From the NCBI RefSeq assembly GCF_017875835.1, contig NZ_JAGING010000001.1, positions 1,984,001 to 2,048,000 of the forward strand: a stretch of DNA of 64,000 nucleotides, given 5' to 3'. The notes below the pieces were generated by a model. It did no database searches, was not told the origin of the DNA, and saw only the letters and a program-made list of their open reading frames with translations. Positions 55,108 to 63,474 of this stretch are shown here, piece by piece. Each line of letters begins with the position of its first letter. Position 1 is the stretch's first letter. The position numbers and the translations under genes were made by a program. The DNA is from Psychrobacter sp. PL19 (GTDB taxonomy: Bacteria > Pseudomonadota > Gammaproteobacteria > Pseudomonadales > Moraxellaceae).

Positions 55108-56139
55108 ATGACAAATATAAAAAATCATGCCCATAGCCATATCTATAATTCTGCTCACAACACTGCTAATAATCAGCTGACATCAGCATGGGTACCACCT
55201 TTAAAAACTTTTTTCTCTACTATTGCTAAGCCCGTGATTGCCTTGCTTGTCTGTACTGGCAGTATCAGCGTACAGGCGGCTATTATAAGTGATAATAGCG
55301 AGCGCCGCATTGAAGTACGCTATGGCAGTAATAGTAATAGCGGCAGCAGTAACGCTTATATCGCACCTGCTACTGGTGCAGTAAATGATAGCGCCAGCGG
55401 CGTTACTATTTTGAGTAGCAATAGGCTAAGCGGCGATAGCTTGCAAGGGCTTATCCAACAAAAACAGCGCGAGTTTGAGTATGATGCCAAGCTATCCATA
55501 GAAGAAAGCCAGCGCGTTAATATAAATAGGCGTACGTCGACTTACAACACTACCTATAGCACTAACAATAATAGCTATAATAACCCTGTTGCTGTGGATT
55601 TTAACAGTTGGCTCAATAGCGACCGTTACCGTGCCCAGCAAGTAAATAACTATCAAGGCTACCTCAGCTCACAAGTTGGCGCTCAAAACGTCCCACCACT
55701 CTCTCAGCTATTGACGACTGCCCGTAGCTGGGATAAATGCGGCTACGAGCCGTATCAGCTACCGCCGCAAGAGCTGTGGTCAAATATTGTACCTACGTTA
55801 CGGCTGTATAGTGCGCTAAAAATCCAAGGAATTTTACCCGCAAGCAGTGAAATTCGTTCGGTATATCGTAGTCCGGGTCTCAATGGTTGTGCGGGTGGCG
55901 CTGATGGTAGTAAGCACATGACCGCAGGAGCGATAGATATTTGGGTGCCTGAATACGAGAATAATTTATGGCGACTCAATAATATGCAGGATAGTTTGTG
56001 TCAGTTCTGGCAGTATCAAGGCGAGTCTTATAACTTTGGGCTTGGACTCTATTCGACGGGTGCCATTCATCTAGATAGCCAAGGTTATCGTAAATGGGGT
56101 TTTAATCATGCCAGTAGCAGCTCTGCATGTCGCTATTAG
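55108..56139 (+). CDS. M15-type peptidase (D-Ala-D-Ala carboxypeptidase-like), exported
   Basis: This 343-residue protein has an N-terminal cytoplasmic/polar stretch, then a hydrophobic signal segment (PVIALLVCTGSISVQAA, about residues 48-65). A 110-residue region rich in Ser, Asn and Tyr follows, then a C-terminal peptidase M15-type domain. Zinc-ligand patterns are visible as SKHMTAGAIDIWVP (His and Asp seven residues apart) and GAIHLDSQGYRKWG (His). SEIRSVYRSPGLNGC upstream is the usual Arg-containing strand. It probably trims peptidoglycan peptides in the periplasm. It is divergent from rodA, about 280 bp apart. The ATG at 55108 is favoured over a TTG 9 bp earlier. Confidence 0.78.
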   Translation: MTNIKNHAHSHIYNSAHNTANNQLTSAWVPPLKTFFSTIAKPVIALLVCTGSISVQAAIISDNSERRIEVRYGSNSNSGSSNAYIAPATGAVNDSASGVTILSSNRLSGDSLQGLIQQKQREFEYDAKLSIEESQRVNINRRTSTYNTTYSTNNNSYNNPVAVDFNSWLNSDRYRAQQVNNYQGYLSSQVGAQNVPPLSQLLTTARSWDKCGYEPYQLPPQELWSNIVPTLRLYSALKIQGILPASSEIRSVYRSPGLNGCAGGADGSKHMTAGAIDIWVPEYENNLWRLNNMQDSLCQFWQYQGESYNFGLGLYSTGAIHLDSQGYRKWGFNHASSSSACRY

Positions 56140-56491
56140 ACCGATAAATCTCAACTTGTAAAGACATATTGATAAAGACAAGCCCAGCTATCGAATAGAA
56201 CTTACTCAAAAATAGATAACATACCGCTTACAAAGACTCAATTTTTGACATAAAGAGTCAATTTGAGACAAGAAAAGGTAAAATAAGGACTAATAAATTT
56301 ACATGCTGCTAAAAGCAATAACATCCTAGGACGCTATATTTTATAATAATTGTTCTTAATAATTAATTCTATAAGCATTTTATTTTTTAACGCTGTGTTT
56401 TATAATAAAAATAAGATAAACAGGTTTGTCCTGAGTGATATTTATAAAAAATCTATGCTCGGCTATAGTAAGATTTCGTAAGTTAAACGTC

Positions 56492-57001
56492 ATGGAACCA
56501 ATTATTTTGCCATCAAACCCTTTGTACATAGCCCTGCTCAGCGCGGCTATTCTCACAGTTTTTCTTAGCAACGCCTGTAGTCCAGACACGTCTCCCGAAA
56601 AAAAAGCTGATATCAAAGCGGCGACTGCCCATAAGAGTCAACAAGGTATTGAAGACGGTATCAATAACTCTTATGCGCGTTTGGCATCCAAGCACGCTGA
56701 TATCTGTCCCAAGTTACTACAAAAAGACGTGGACAATAATACTATCAAGCGCAGCGCTGAAGTCATGGTAGACAACTATTGTGATTACTTCTTATATCCG
56801 CAAACTGGACAACATATCGCAGTCGCTCTTGATAACCAACAAATCGAAGCCTTATTGATTGTGCCGACTTTGCATGACTTCGCCAATGGTGATTATCAGG
56901 TCGCCTCCTATGACAGACACGTCATTCGCTTGGCCTATAATGGCGTGACCTATAAACCGCAACGCTTAGTTTATGATGTGGCCGTAACCGTTACTGACTA
57001 A
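56492..57001 (+). CDS. Putative lipoprotein, unknown function
   Basis: This 169-residue protein has a hydrophobic N-terminal segment (YIALLSAAILTVFLSNAC) ending in a lipobox-like LSNAC, followed by Ser/Asp/Lys-rich linker sequence and a small mixed domain with two further Cys (KHADICPKLL and NYCDYFLYP). I do not recognise the family. I chose the ATG at 56492 because the signal segment follows directly; an upstream in-frame ATG would add 19 residues. It is convergent with the M16 peptidase genes. Confidence 0.65.
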   Translation: MEPIILPSNPLYIALLSAAILTVFLSNACSPDTSPEKKADIKAATAHKSQQGIEDGINNSYARLASKHADICPKLLQKDVDNNTIKRSAEVMVDNYCDYFLYPQTGQHIAVALDNQQIEALLIVPTLHDFANGDYQVASYDRHVIRLAYNGVTYKPQRLVYDVAVTVTD

Positions 57002-57081
57002 GCTACTATATCAACGAATAGCAGTATGTTCTTACAAGCTGTTATCTATACTACTCTTTTTATCATCAACGCTTTATAAGC

Positions 57082-58647
57082 CTATTTATCAGCGTTTTTC
57101 TGCCAAGGATCATCTTGCCCAACCGTCACAATCAAAAATTTATCTGGCTTAAGGGTATCGCGCATGGTCTGGTTAACCCCCGCTAACTGCACTCGATCAA
57201 TACGGTTGACATAATCGGTCAAGTAACTGTCTGGCAGTTGATAAAAATTCATCATTCCGAGTAAGCTGTTTATCCCCGCATTACTGGCAAAACTCATCGG
57301 AAAGCTATTCTTTAGATTATCGGTAGTCAGACGCATCTCAGCGCTGGTGATACCCTGGTCTAAAGTGTCATTGATAACGTCTAGACTGGCGTCAATCGCT
57401 GCACGTGCCTTGTCATTGCGAGTAGCAAAGCCAATTTGATAGGGCCCACGCGCTAGCATTGGACTCATAGATCCTGAAATACCATAAGTATAACCAAGAT
57501 TTTGGCGAATTTCGGTCATTAACCGCGCATTAAAATCGCCACCTGCCAATACGTCATTACCAATCGCAAAGTTAGTCTGTTGCTGCTGTGCTTTAGGGTC
57601 AGTGGCGCGTTTATCGCCCAATTGCCCCATCAATACTGTGGTCTGAGAGCTTGGGAAAGGGATATGGATACGCTGTGCTTTGTCGAGAGTTTTAGGTTCG
57701 GGCAAGACAGCGGCAGCCTTGCCGATAGGCAGGTTAGCAGTAACCTCTTCAGCAAGCGCTTTAGCTTGAACTAGTGTTAAATTACCAGTCATGGCAAGCG
57801 AGGCATTAGCTGCCACTAAATAGTTTTTTTGAAAGTCCGTTAAGTCCTTTCTTACAATACTTGGTACACTTTCGAGCGTACCGGAAGAGGGGTGCGCATA
57901 AGGGTGTTTACCATATAATGCTTGGCTAAAAGCAAGGCTGGCAAGGCTGCTGGGGTCCTGTTTTTGTTGCTGTAATCCAACCAATAAACGTGCTTTATTA
58001 CGCGCGAGGATTTCTGGATCAAAGGTTGGTTTAGTCAGCATTTGAGTCATCAAGTCAACGGCCGGTAGTAGGTGCTTATCGTCAGATAGACTGCGCAGTG
58101 AGACGATAAACATATCTTTGTACGCACCACTACTTAGATTAATACCCAAGGTTTCAACCGCGCGGGTAAATTCGTTCTCGTCTAAGCTCTGGGTACCCTG
58201 AGTGAGCATAGTGGCGGTCATATTAGCAATACCAAAGCCCTCTGAACGTACATCACCATCACGGGCGCTACCAGCATTGAAGCGTAAATCTATATCGACA
58301 ATAGGTAATGCTGCCGCGCGTACAAAAGACACTGGAACGCCCGCTGTGGTTTTAAAATGTTCAACATTCGGCACGGTCACTTGTAAAGGTTTGACGTTAT
58401 CAAGGCTACTCAGTTTCGACAAGGCTGCAATGGGTGCATTGGCGTCGATTGCAGCTGATGAGGCGCGCGCGTCCGTTGCACCAGCAGAATCTGCATAAGC
58501 GGGCAGAGTCAACGTTACTAAGCCTATAGCTATACCCATACTCATATAGGACAGCTGCTTAGATTTAGAAACTGTTGACCGTGTTGAGTTTGGTATGTGG
58601 GCTAGAGCTGTTTTCTTTGTCGTGAATTTAGAAGTCTTATGAGTCAT
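57082..58647 (-). CDS. M16-family peptidase homologue without the zinc motif
   Basis: This 521-residue exported protein (signal region MSMGIAIGLVTLTLPAYADS around residue 36) has the fold blocks of M16 peptidases (VDIDLRFNAGSARDG; GDFNARLMTEIRQNLGYTYG; NPMFAS-type PMSFASN). The HxxEH zinc site is not found where expected; that position reads FGIANMTATML. It is therefore probably the non-catalytic partner of the upstream M16 peptidase, like the two-gene M16B pairs in many bacteria. The partner ends about 80 bp upstream on the same strand, so the two are likely one operon. Confidence 0.85.
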   Translation of the reverse strand: MTHKTSKFTTKKTALAHIPNSTRSTVSKSKQLSYMSMGIAIGLVTLTLPAYADSAGATDARASSAAIDANAPIAALSKLSSLDNVKPLQVTVPNVEHFKTTAGVPVSFVRAAALPIVDIDLRFNAGSARDGDVRSEGFGIANMTATMLTQGTQSLDENEFTRAVETLGINLSSGAYKDMFIVSLRSLSDDKHLLPAVDLMTQMLTKPTFDPEILARNKARLLVGLQQQKQDPSSLASLAFSQALYGKHPYAHPSSGTLESVPSIVRKDLTDFQKNYLVAANASLAMTGNLTLVQAKALAEEVTANLPIGKAAAVLPEPKTLDKAQRIHIPFPSSQTTVLMGQLGDKRATDPKAQQQQTNFAIGNDVLAGGDFNARLMTEIRQNLGYTYGISGSMSPMLARGPYQIGFATRNDKARAAIDASLDVINDTLDQGITSAEMRLTTDNLKNSFPMSFASNAGINSLLGMMNFYQLPDSYLTDYVNRIDRVQLAGVNQTMRDTLKPDKFLIVTVGQDDPWQKNADK

Positions 58648-58728
58648 ATCTTTCTTCTTAGTATAAGTGTTCTTAGAAAAGTGGCATAGCGCAAAAAGTA
58701 TAGTTAGAGCTAGTTTTGGAATTTATTT

Positions 58729-60219
58729 CTAGTTATTATCTTCAGACTTGCTTGCTTCAACTTGAGCCTTTTCGTCTTTAGGCGGTATGATATGCATCAC
58801 TGTCAAATTATCTTTTATCAGATACTTTTTACTAGCCGCTTGAATATCAGCAACTGTTATGCCGTCAAGTTTGGTAGGTAGAGTCGCCAGTAGGCGGTCA
58901 TCAAGCCCGATAGATTGTAGAGAGCCAATCATGCGTGCTTGTCCTTCCATACTGTCTTGCGCATAAATTAGTCCGGTGACGGTATTGGTCTTCGCGCGAC
59001 TAATCTCATCAGCTTGAATCGGGTCGGTGCCAAGCTTATCAATTTCAGTCATGATAGCCTGCTGCACCTGCTCCAAGCTCACGCCTTCACGCGGTGTCGC
59101 TTGAACCAAAAACAACCCATCACCACGATCTAGTAAGTTATAAGAGGTGCCAACCGTTGTCAACAGTCCTCGCTCACGTATCAATCTGCTCTCTAGGCGC
59201 GCTGATAGACCACCATCTAGGACATCTTGGGCAAGCGATAAGGCGTAGGCTTGTTTTTCACCCTCTGCGCCAGCGGTCAGTAAACTGGGTACGTTATACC
59301 CCATCAATAACACCGGTACCTGTACCGCTTGCTCGGAGTTCACTTGCTTATAACCACGAAACCCTGGTTGGCTCACTGCTGGCCGCTTAGGAAGCTTGCT
59401 GGTAGGTAGCTTGCCAAAATAACGTTTAACTTGCGCTAACACTTCTTGTGGCTCAACATCACCCACAATGACTAGGGTGGCGTTATTGGGCGCGTACCAG
59501 GTCTTATACCAGTCTTTCAACTCCGACAGTTCAATTGATTTAAGCTCTGCCATCGGTCCAATGACCGACTCACCTTTAGGGCTATCAGGTAGGGCTAGCA
59601 AGCGAAATGACTCATATGCTTTAGCAAGGGGATTGTCATCGGTACGTTGGCGGCGCTCTTCCATAACCACTTGATGCTCTTTTGCAAAGGCGGCCTCATC
59701 AAAGATCAAGTTGGTCATACGGTCCGCTTCTAGCTCTAGTGCTAATGGCAGGCGATTGGCCGGAAACAGCTCGTAATAGCCGGTATAGTCATAACTGGTA
59801 AAGGCATTATTGACCCCGCCAAACTTGGCAATCAAGCGTTCATAGTCATCGCTTGATACATTGCTTGTACCCTTAAACATCATATGCTCAAGTAAGTGGG
59901 AGATACCGCCTTTATCGAGAGGTTCATCTGTCGAGCCCACTCGATACCAGATTTGAGTCATCACTACCGGCGCGCGATGGTCTTCTTTAACAATAATTTT
60001 TAGGCCATTATCTAGCTGAAATTCATGACGCCCTGACATGTCTATCGCTAAGTCTGATTTATCACTCGAATTGGATATTTCTAACGCTGGCATGACAGCT
60101 GTCACATCAGATTGTGTTGTTTGCTTAAGGGTAGTGGTTTGACAAGCAGTCAGGGTAGCGACCGATGTTAAAGATAGCGCTAGGGTACAAGCAATGCGCA
60201 ACGTTATAGATGGTGACAT
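58729..60219 (-). CDS. M16-family zinc metallopeptidase, lipoprotein
   Basis: This 496-residue protein has a lipoprotein signal (LSLTSVATLTACQTTT, Cys about residue 26) and an active M16 zinc site HLLEHMMFKG (HxxEH, about residue 110) with the downstream third ligand Glu in ALELEADRM. The Arg/Tyr-type substrate motif appears as RLIRERGLLTTVGTSYN in the second half. It likely degrades peptides in the periplasm as a pair with the following gene. Its 5' leader (60227-60250) is shared exactly with the small lipoprotein gene upstream. Confidence 0.9.
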   Translation of the reverse strand: MSPSITLRIACTLALSLTSVATLTACQTTTLKQTTQSDVTAVMPALEISNSSDKSDLAIDMSGRHEFQLDNGLKIIVKEDHRAPVVMTQIWYRVGSTDEPLDKGGISHLLEHMMFKGTSNVSSDDYERLIAKFGGVNNAFTSYDYTGYYELFPANRLPLALELEADRMTNLIFDEAAFAKEHQVVMEERRQRTDDNPLAKAYESFRLLALPDSPKGESVIGPMAELKSIELSELKDWYKTWYAPNNATLVIVGDVEPQEVLAQVKRYFGKLPTSKLPKRPAVSQPGFRGYKQVNSEQAVQVPVLLMGYNVPSLLTAGAEGEKQAYALSLAQDVLDGGLSARLESRLIRERGLLTTVGTSYNLLDRGDGLFLVQATPREGVSLEQVQQAIMTEIDKLGTDPIQADEISRAKTNTVTGLIYAQDSMEGQARMIGSLQSIGLDDRLLATLPTKLDGITVADIQAASKKYLIKDNLTVMHIIPPKDEKAQVEASKSEDNN

Positions 60220-60226
60220 AGTATGT

Positions 60227-60250
60227 TCTACTTATAAAAATGACGATTGA
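60227..60250 (-). repeat. 24-bp direct repeat, copy 1 (leader of M16 gene)
   Basis: An exact 24-bp match to 60597-60620 lies 7 bp upstream of the M16 gene start. It contains TTATAAAAATGACGATTGA. The shared leader suggests duplication of an upstream region. Confidence 0.85.
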
Positions 60251-60251
60251 A

Positions 60252-60366
60252 TGTAGTGACTGTAAAATATAGTGACTTTGAAATATAGTGACTTTGAAAC
60301 ATAGTGACTTTAAAACATAGTATCTCTAAAAAACAGTATCTCTAAAAAACAGCAACTTTAAAAATA
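60252..60366. repeat. 16-bp tandem repeats upstream of the M16 gene
   Basis: About seven imperfect 16-bp units of the form ATAGTGACTTTGAAAY drift to ACAGTATCTCTAAAAA in the later units. They fill the gap between the M16 gene and the small lipoprotein gene. Units near the lipoprotein end are the most diverged. Confidence 0.85.
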
Positions 60367-60379
60367 GCGATAAGCTGTA

Positions 60380-60589
60380 TTATAAAGCATTCTTTATATC
60401 AGAAATTAAAATGGCTGTTGGTTCGAGCGCTTGCAGCGTGTTACAACCTACCGTCAAAAAAGATAAAACAGCGATAATGAGTGGCAAGGTTATTTTAGTA
60501 GCGTTCATGTTTTTGATATCTTTCGATTGATATTTGCATCCCAATAAATGTACGGGTTTTGATAAGTGTGACTGCATTGAAGACGACAT
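60380..60589 (-). CDS. Small lipoprotein, paralogue 1
   Basis: This 69-residue protein begins MSSSMQSHL, with a hydrophobic segment (ITLPLIIAVLSFLTVGC) ending in a lipobox Cys near residue 49, then a short mature part TLQALEPTAILISDIKNAL. It aligns with the next upstream gene in both the N-terminal MQS(H/Y)L and the mature (L/F)xPTA...L parts. The start at 60589 is supported by a 24-bp leader identical to that of the M16 gene. An inner ATG at 60508 would give a 42-residue form with a conventional signal peptide. Function unknown. Confidence 0.6.
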   Translation of the reverse strand: MSSSMQSHLSKPVHLLGCKYQSKDIKNMNATKITLPLIIAVLSFLTVGCNTLQALEPTAILISDIKNAL

Positions 60590-60596
60590 GATAGGG

Positions 60597-60620
60597 TCTA
60601 CTTATAAAAATGACGATTGA
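60597..60620 (-). repeat. 24-bp direct repeat, copy 2 (leader of small lipoprotein gene)
   Basis: This is an exact copy of 60227-60250, again 7 bp upstream of a start codon. Confidence 0.85.
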
Positions 60621-60685
60621 ACATATTAGTGCTAAAACCTGCAATAACCAAAACCTGCAATCACTAAATTTTGTAATAAAAAGTG

Positions 60686-60883
60686 TTACAACGACTTATG
60701 GGCACCGACTAGGACAGTAGCGGTTGGCTTAAACTCGTGGGTAGTGCTACAACCGGTCGTTAAAAAGACTGATGCTACTATGGTAAACATTAAACTGGCC
60801 CGTATCCATTTTTTAGAGTTTACTGTGGAGGTCTGAGTTTTTGGCGTCTGACGGGGCAAATAAGACTGCATCATTGATGGCAT
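60686..60883 (-). CDS. Small lipoprotein, paralogue 2
   Basis: This 65-residue protein begins MPSMMQSYL, with a basic stretch (NSKKWIR), a hydrophobic segment (ASLMFTIVASVFLTTGC) and a lipobox Cys near residue 45, then STTHEFKPTATVLVGAHKSL. An AGGAAC sequence precedes the ATG at 60883; an in-frame start 60 bp upstream has no such site. The mature part is similar to paralogue 1 (PTA-V/I-L core, terminal L). The signal peptide has an unusually long n-region of about 25 residues. No known family recognised. Confidence 0.6.
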   Translation of the reverse strand: MPSMMQSYLPRQTPKTQTSTVNSKKWIRASLMFTIVASVFLTTGCSTTHEFKPTATVLVGAHKSL

Positions 60884-61155
60884 AAAAGTTCCTAGTAAAA
60901 GACCGGCATAAAGACCGGCAGCTGGCTCACGACTCAATACCAAATAATAGCGTAATGAAGACTAGCAAACTGTAGCGAAGTTTAACCTAGCAAGGGTCAT
61001 ATTTTTGTGTCCAAACCTTAATACAAGCTTTCTGAGAGTATTTGTATCACTTAGCAATCCTCTATTATTGTGTTGAATGAGGGTAGTCTGAATTATGCTA
61101 AACTATGACAAAAATCATTTCTCATTTGGAATGCTACAAACAACGACTTTGCAAT

Positions 61156-61207
61156 AAACAGCTTATTGAATAACAAACAGCTTATTGAATAACAAACAGC
61201 TTACTGA
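61156..61207. repeat. 19-bp tandem repeat upstream of ftsY
   Basis: Nearly three units of AAACAGCTTATTGAATAAC lie 26-77 bp upstream of the ftsY start. They would fall in the leader or promoter of ftsY. Confidence 0.85.
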
Positions 61208-61232
61208 CATTGATAACTTTTAGGGCCCGCTC

Positions 61233-62702
61233 ATGAATAATGTAAATAATAGCAATCGCGTCGTCATCAATCTAGATGGTAACCTTGATGATCTAGATGA
61301 TGATGATATCACTTTACCTAGTATGCCGACGCAATCTGTGCCCATTATTGATGAGCAAGACTCTCAGTCTGAAACTCAAATATCCGGTGACAATAGCGCC
61401 CAGGAAAAGCCACAAGAGGCTAAGACAGTAGACTCACAAGCACTAGGCACAGAACATCTGATCACAGAACCTTCAAGCACCGAATCTCTAAGCCCTGATG
61501 CGGCAGAAGATATCGCATTAGGCACACCGATCGTGTCACCAGAAGTCAAAAGTAAGATTGAAAGTACAGCGCCTAGTGACAGTCAGCTAAAGAACCAGCC
61601 AGACACAGACACTCCGCTAAAAGACGAAACCGCGCCAGCGGTCACACCGTTAATGCCTCTGCAAGAACAGTTAGGCGATAATGGCAGTGCTCAGTCTAAA
61701 AGTGGTGACGCTGAACTATCTAAAGTAGAGCCGTCTGAAGTAGAACTAGAAGATGAACCGCAAGGCCGTCAAAAAGGCAGCTGGTTTAACCGCATGAAGT
61801 CGGGACTGACCAAATCGCGTAAGAATTTAGCTGAAGGTATGGTTAATATTCTTATCGGTGGTAAAGAGATTGATGACGAGCTATTAGAAGAGGTCGAAGA
61901 TCAGTTATTGGTTGCCGATATTGGGGTTAATGCGACCAATCGTATTATCAAAAGCTTGACTGAACAAACCACGCGTGGCGATTTGATTTACGCCCACTCT
62001 CTATATAAAGCATTACAAACTGAACTGGTCGACATCCTAACGCCAAAAGTGGCGCCGCTCATTATTGATAGCAGCAAAAAACCATTTGTTATCTTAGTGG
62101 TCGGTGTCAATGGTGTGGGCAAGACTACTACTATTGGTAAGCTGGCCAAGCGTTTGCAAGGTGAGGGTAAGTCAGTCATGCTGGCTGCTGGTGATACCTT
62201 CCGCGCCGCCGCTACTGAACAGCTACAAATTTGGGGCGAGCGTAATAATATTCCGGTGGTCGCGCAAGGTCACGGTTCCGACAGCGCTTCGGTAATCTTC
62301 GATGCGATGCAGTCTGCTAAAGCAAAAAATATTGACGTACTAATAGCAGATACTGCTGGGCGCCTACAAAATAAAACCCACCTGATGACGGAGCTTGAAA
62401 AAGTAGTGCGGGTCATGCGTAAATCTGATCCAACTGCACCGCATGAAGGTATGATTATTCTTGATGCCGGCACGGGACAAAATGCTATCAATCAAGTTGA
62501 ACTGTTTAATAAAGTGGTGCCACTAACGGGTATCACGATCACTAAACTAGATGGTACGGCTAAAGGTGGCGTCGTGTTTAATATCGCGGAAACTACAGAT
62601 GTTCCTATTCGCTATATTGGGGTGGGCGAGACGATTGATGATTTGCGTGCGTTTAGTCCGAAACAGTTTGTTGCCGCGTTATTTGAGACGGATGAGCAAT
62701 AA
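61233..62702 (+). CDS. ftsY: Signal recognition particle receptor FtsY
   Basis: This 489-residue SRP GTPase docks ribosome-nascent chain complexes at the membrane. The N-terminal about 180 residues are acidic and low in complexity (A domain, DDLDDDDITLPSMP start), followed by the N domain (SWFNRMKSGLTKSRKNLAEG) and the GTPase G domain. Its motifs are G1 VVGVNGVGKTTTIGKLAKRL (about residue 292), AAGDTFRAAATEQL, DTAGRLQNKTHLMTEL, TKLDGTAKGG and GVGETIDDLRAF. The acidic extension is longer than in many species but of the usual type. It is followed 50 bp later by ogt. Confidence 0.95.
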   Translation: MNNVNNSNRVVINLDGNLDDLDDDDITLPSMPTQSVPIIDEQDSQSETQISGDNSAQEKPQEAKTVDSQALGTEHLITEPSSTESLSPDAAEDIALGTPIVSPEVKSKIESTAPSDSQLKNQPDTDTPLKDETAPAVTPLMPLQEQLGDNGSAQSKSGDAELSKVEPSEVELEDEPQGRQKGSWFNRMKSGLTKSRKNLAEGMVNILIGGKEIDDELLEEVEDQLLVADIGVNATNRIIKSLTEQTTRGDLIYAHSLYKALQTELVDILTPKVAPLIIDSSKKPFVILVVGVNGVGKTTTIGKLAKRLQGEGKSVMLAAGDTFRAAATEQLQIWGERNNIPVVAQGHGSDSASVIFDAMQSAKAKNIDVLIADTAGRLQNKTHLMTELEKVVRVMRKSDPTAPHEGMIILDAGTGQNAINQVELFNKVVPLTGITITKLDGTAKGGVVFNIAETTDVPIRYIGVGETIDDLRAFSPKQFVAALFETDEQ

Positions 62703-62753
62703 ACATCAGTTAGGCTTAGCATAGATAATATACTTATTAGTAGGGTGGATAAT

Positions 62754-63362
62754 ATGATTATAACGCACGTTACAGTGCCCGATATTGCTGCTTATCACCA
62801 TGATAATGAGCAACTGTCTAAGGCGGCACTATTGCTGGGCAGTCATACTATCGACGGTACGGCAAAGTTAGTTTGGTGTAAATGGTTAGGAGCAGATGAG
62901 CATTGGCAAGATAAAATTAAGCTATCCTCTTTGGCGAAGCATTATAATTTTGACATTATGGATACTGAGTTTGTAGAGGCTGAGCAGCTTGTTTCTGGCT
63001 GCATCGAGCAGCAGCTACTATTAACCAGTATTGCCCAATTGCAGCAATACCTGCAAGGAACACGCCGTAGCTTTGACTTGCCGATTGATACCACCCTAGG
63101 TACTGAGTTTCAACAAAAGGTATGGAGAGCGCTACAAAAAATACCTTATGGTCAAACCATCAGTTACGCTAAATTAGCTGATAATATTGGCCAGCCCACG
63201 GCATTTCGAGCTGTCGCTAACGCTAATGGTAAAAACCCATTTAGCGTGACTATTCCTTGTCATCGGGTGATTGCCAGTGATGGTAAGCTCGGCGGTTATA
63301 CAGGTGGGTTGGATAAAAAGGAATATCTGCTCGCGCTTGAAGGCATTACCTGTAAAGCATGA
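62754..63362 (+). CDS. ogt: Methylated-DNA-protein cysteine methyltransferase
   Basis: This 202-residue suicide DNA repair protein removes O6-alkyl groups from guanine. The active-site PCHRV in FSVTIPCHRVIASDGKLGGY, followed by YTGGLDKKEYLLALEG, is intact, with the helix-turn-helix region QTISYAKLADNIGQPTAFRAV before it. The N-terminal 95 residues form the poorly conserved ribonuclease-like domain. The ATG at 62754 is preferred to a GTG nine bases earlier because AGGGTGG lies at good spacing. Position after ftsY is probably incidental. Confidence 0.9.
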   Translation: MIITHVTVPDIAAYHHDNEQLSKAALLLGSHTIDGTAKLVWCKWLGADEHWQDKIKLSSLAKHYNFDIMDTEFVEAEQLVSGCIEQQLLLTSIAQLQQYLQGTRRSFDLPIDTTLGTEFQQKVWRALQKIPYGQTISYAKLADNIGQPTAFRAVANANGKNPFSVTIPCHRVIASDGKLGGYTGGLDKKEYLLALEGITCKA

Positions 63363-63397
63363 AGTTGTGGCAAAATATTTAATTTCATACGTAATTG

Positions 63398-63432
63398 AAA
63401 AAAGCCAAGCGTCATTAAACGTTTGGCTTTTT
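63398..63432. terminator. Bidirectional terminator between ogt and the yebC-family gene
   Basis: The stem AAAAAAGCCAA(G)CG / CG(T)TTGGCTTTTTT with an 8-base loop lies between convergent genes, with A and T runs on both sides. Confidence 0.9.
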
Positions 63433-63474
63433 TGCGACTAACATGATTTTTAAGCTGATTTAGATTAATAGTGA

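Noticed and set aside
60252..60366. Possible CRISPR-like array
   Set aside because: Units are 16 bp and contiguous with no spacers; these are simple tandem repeats, and no cas genes are present.
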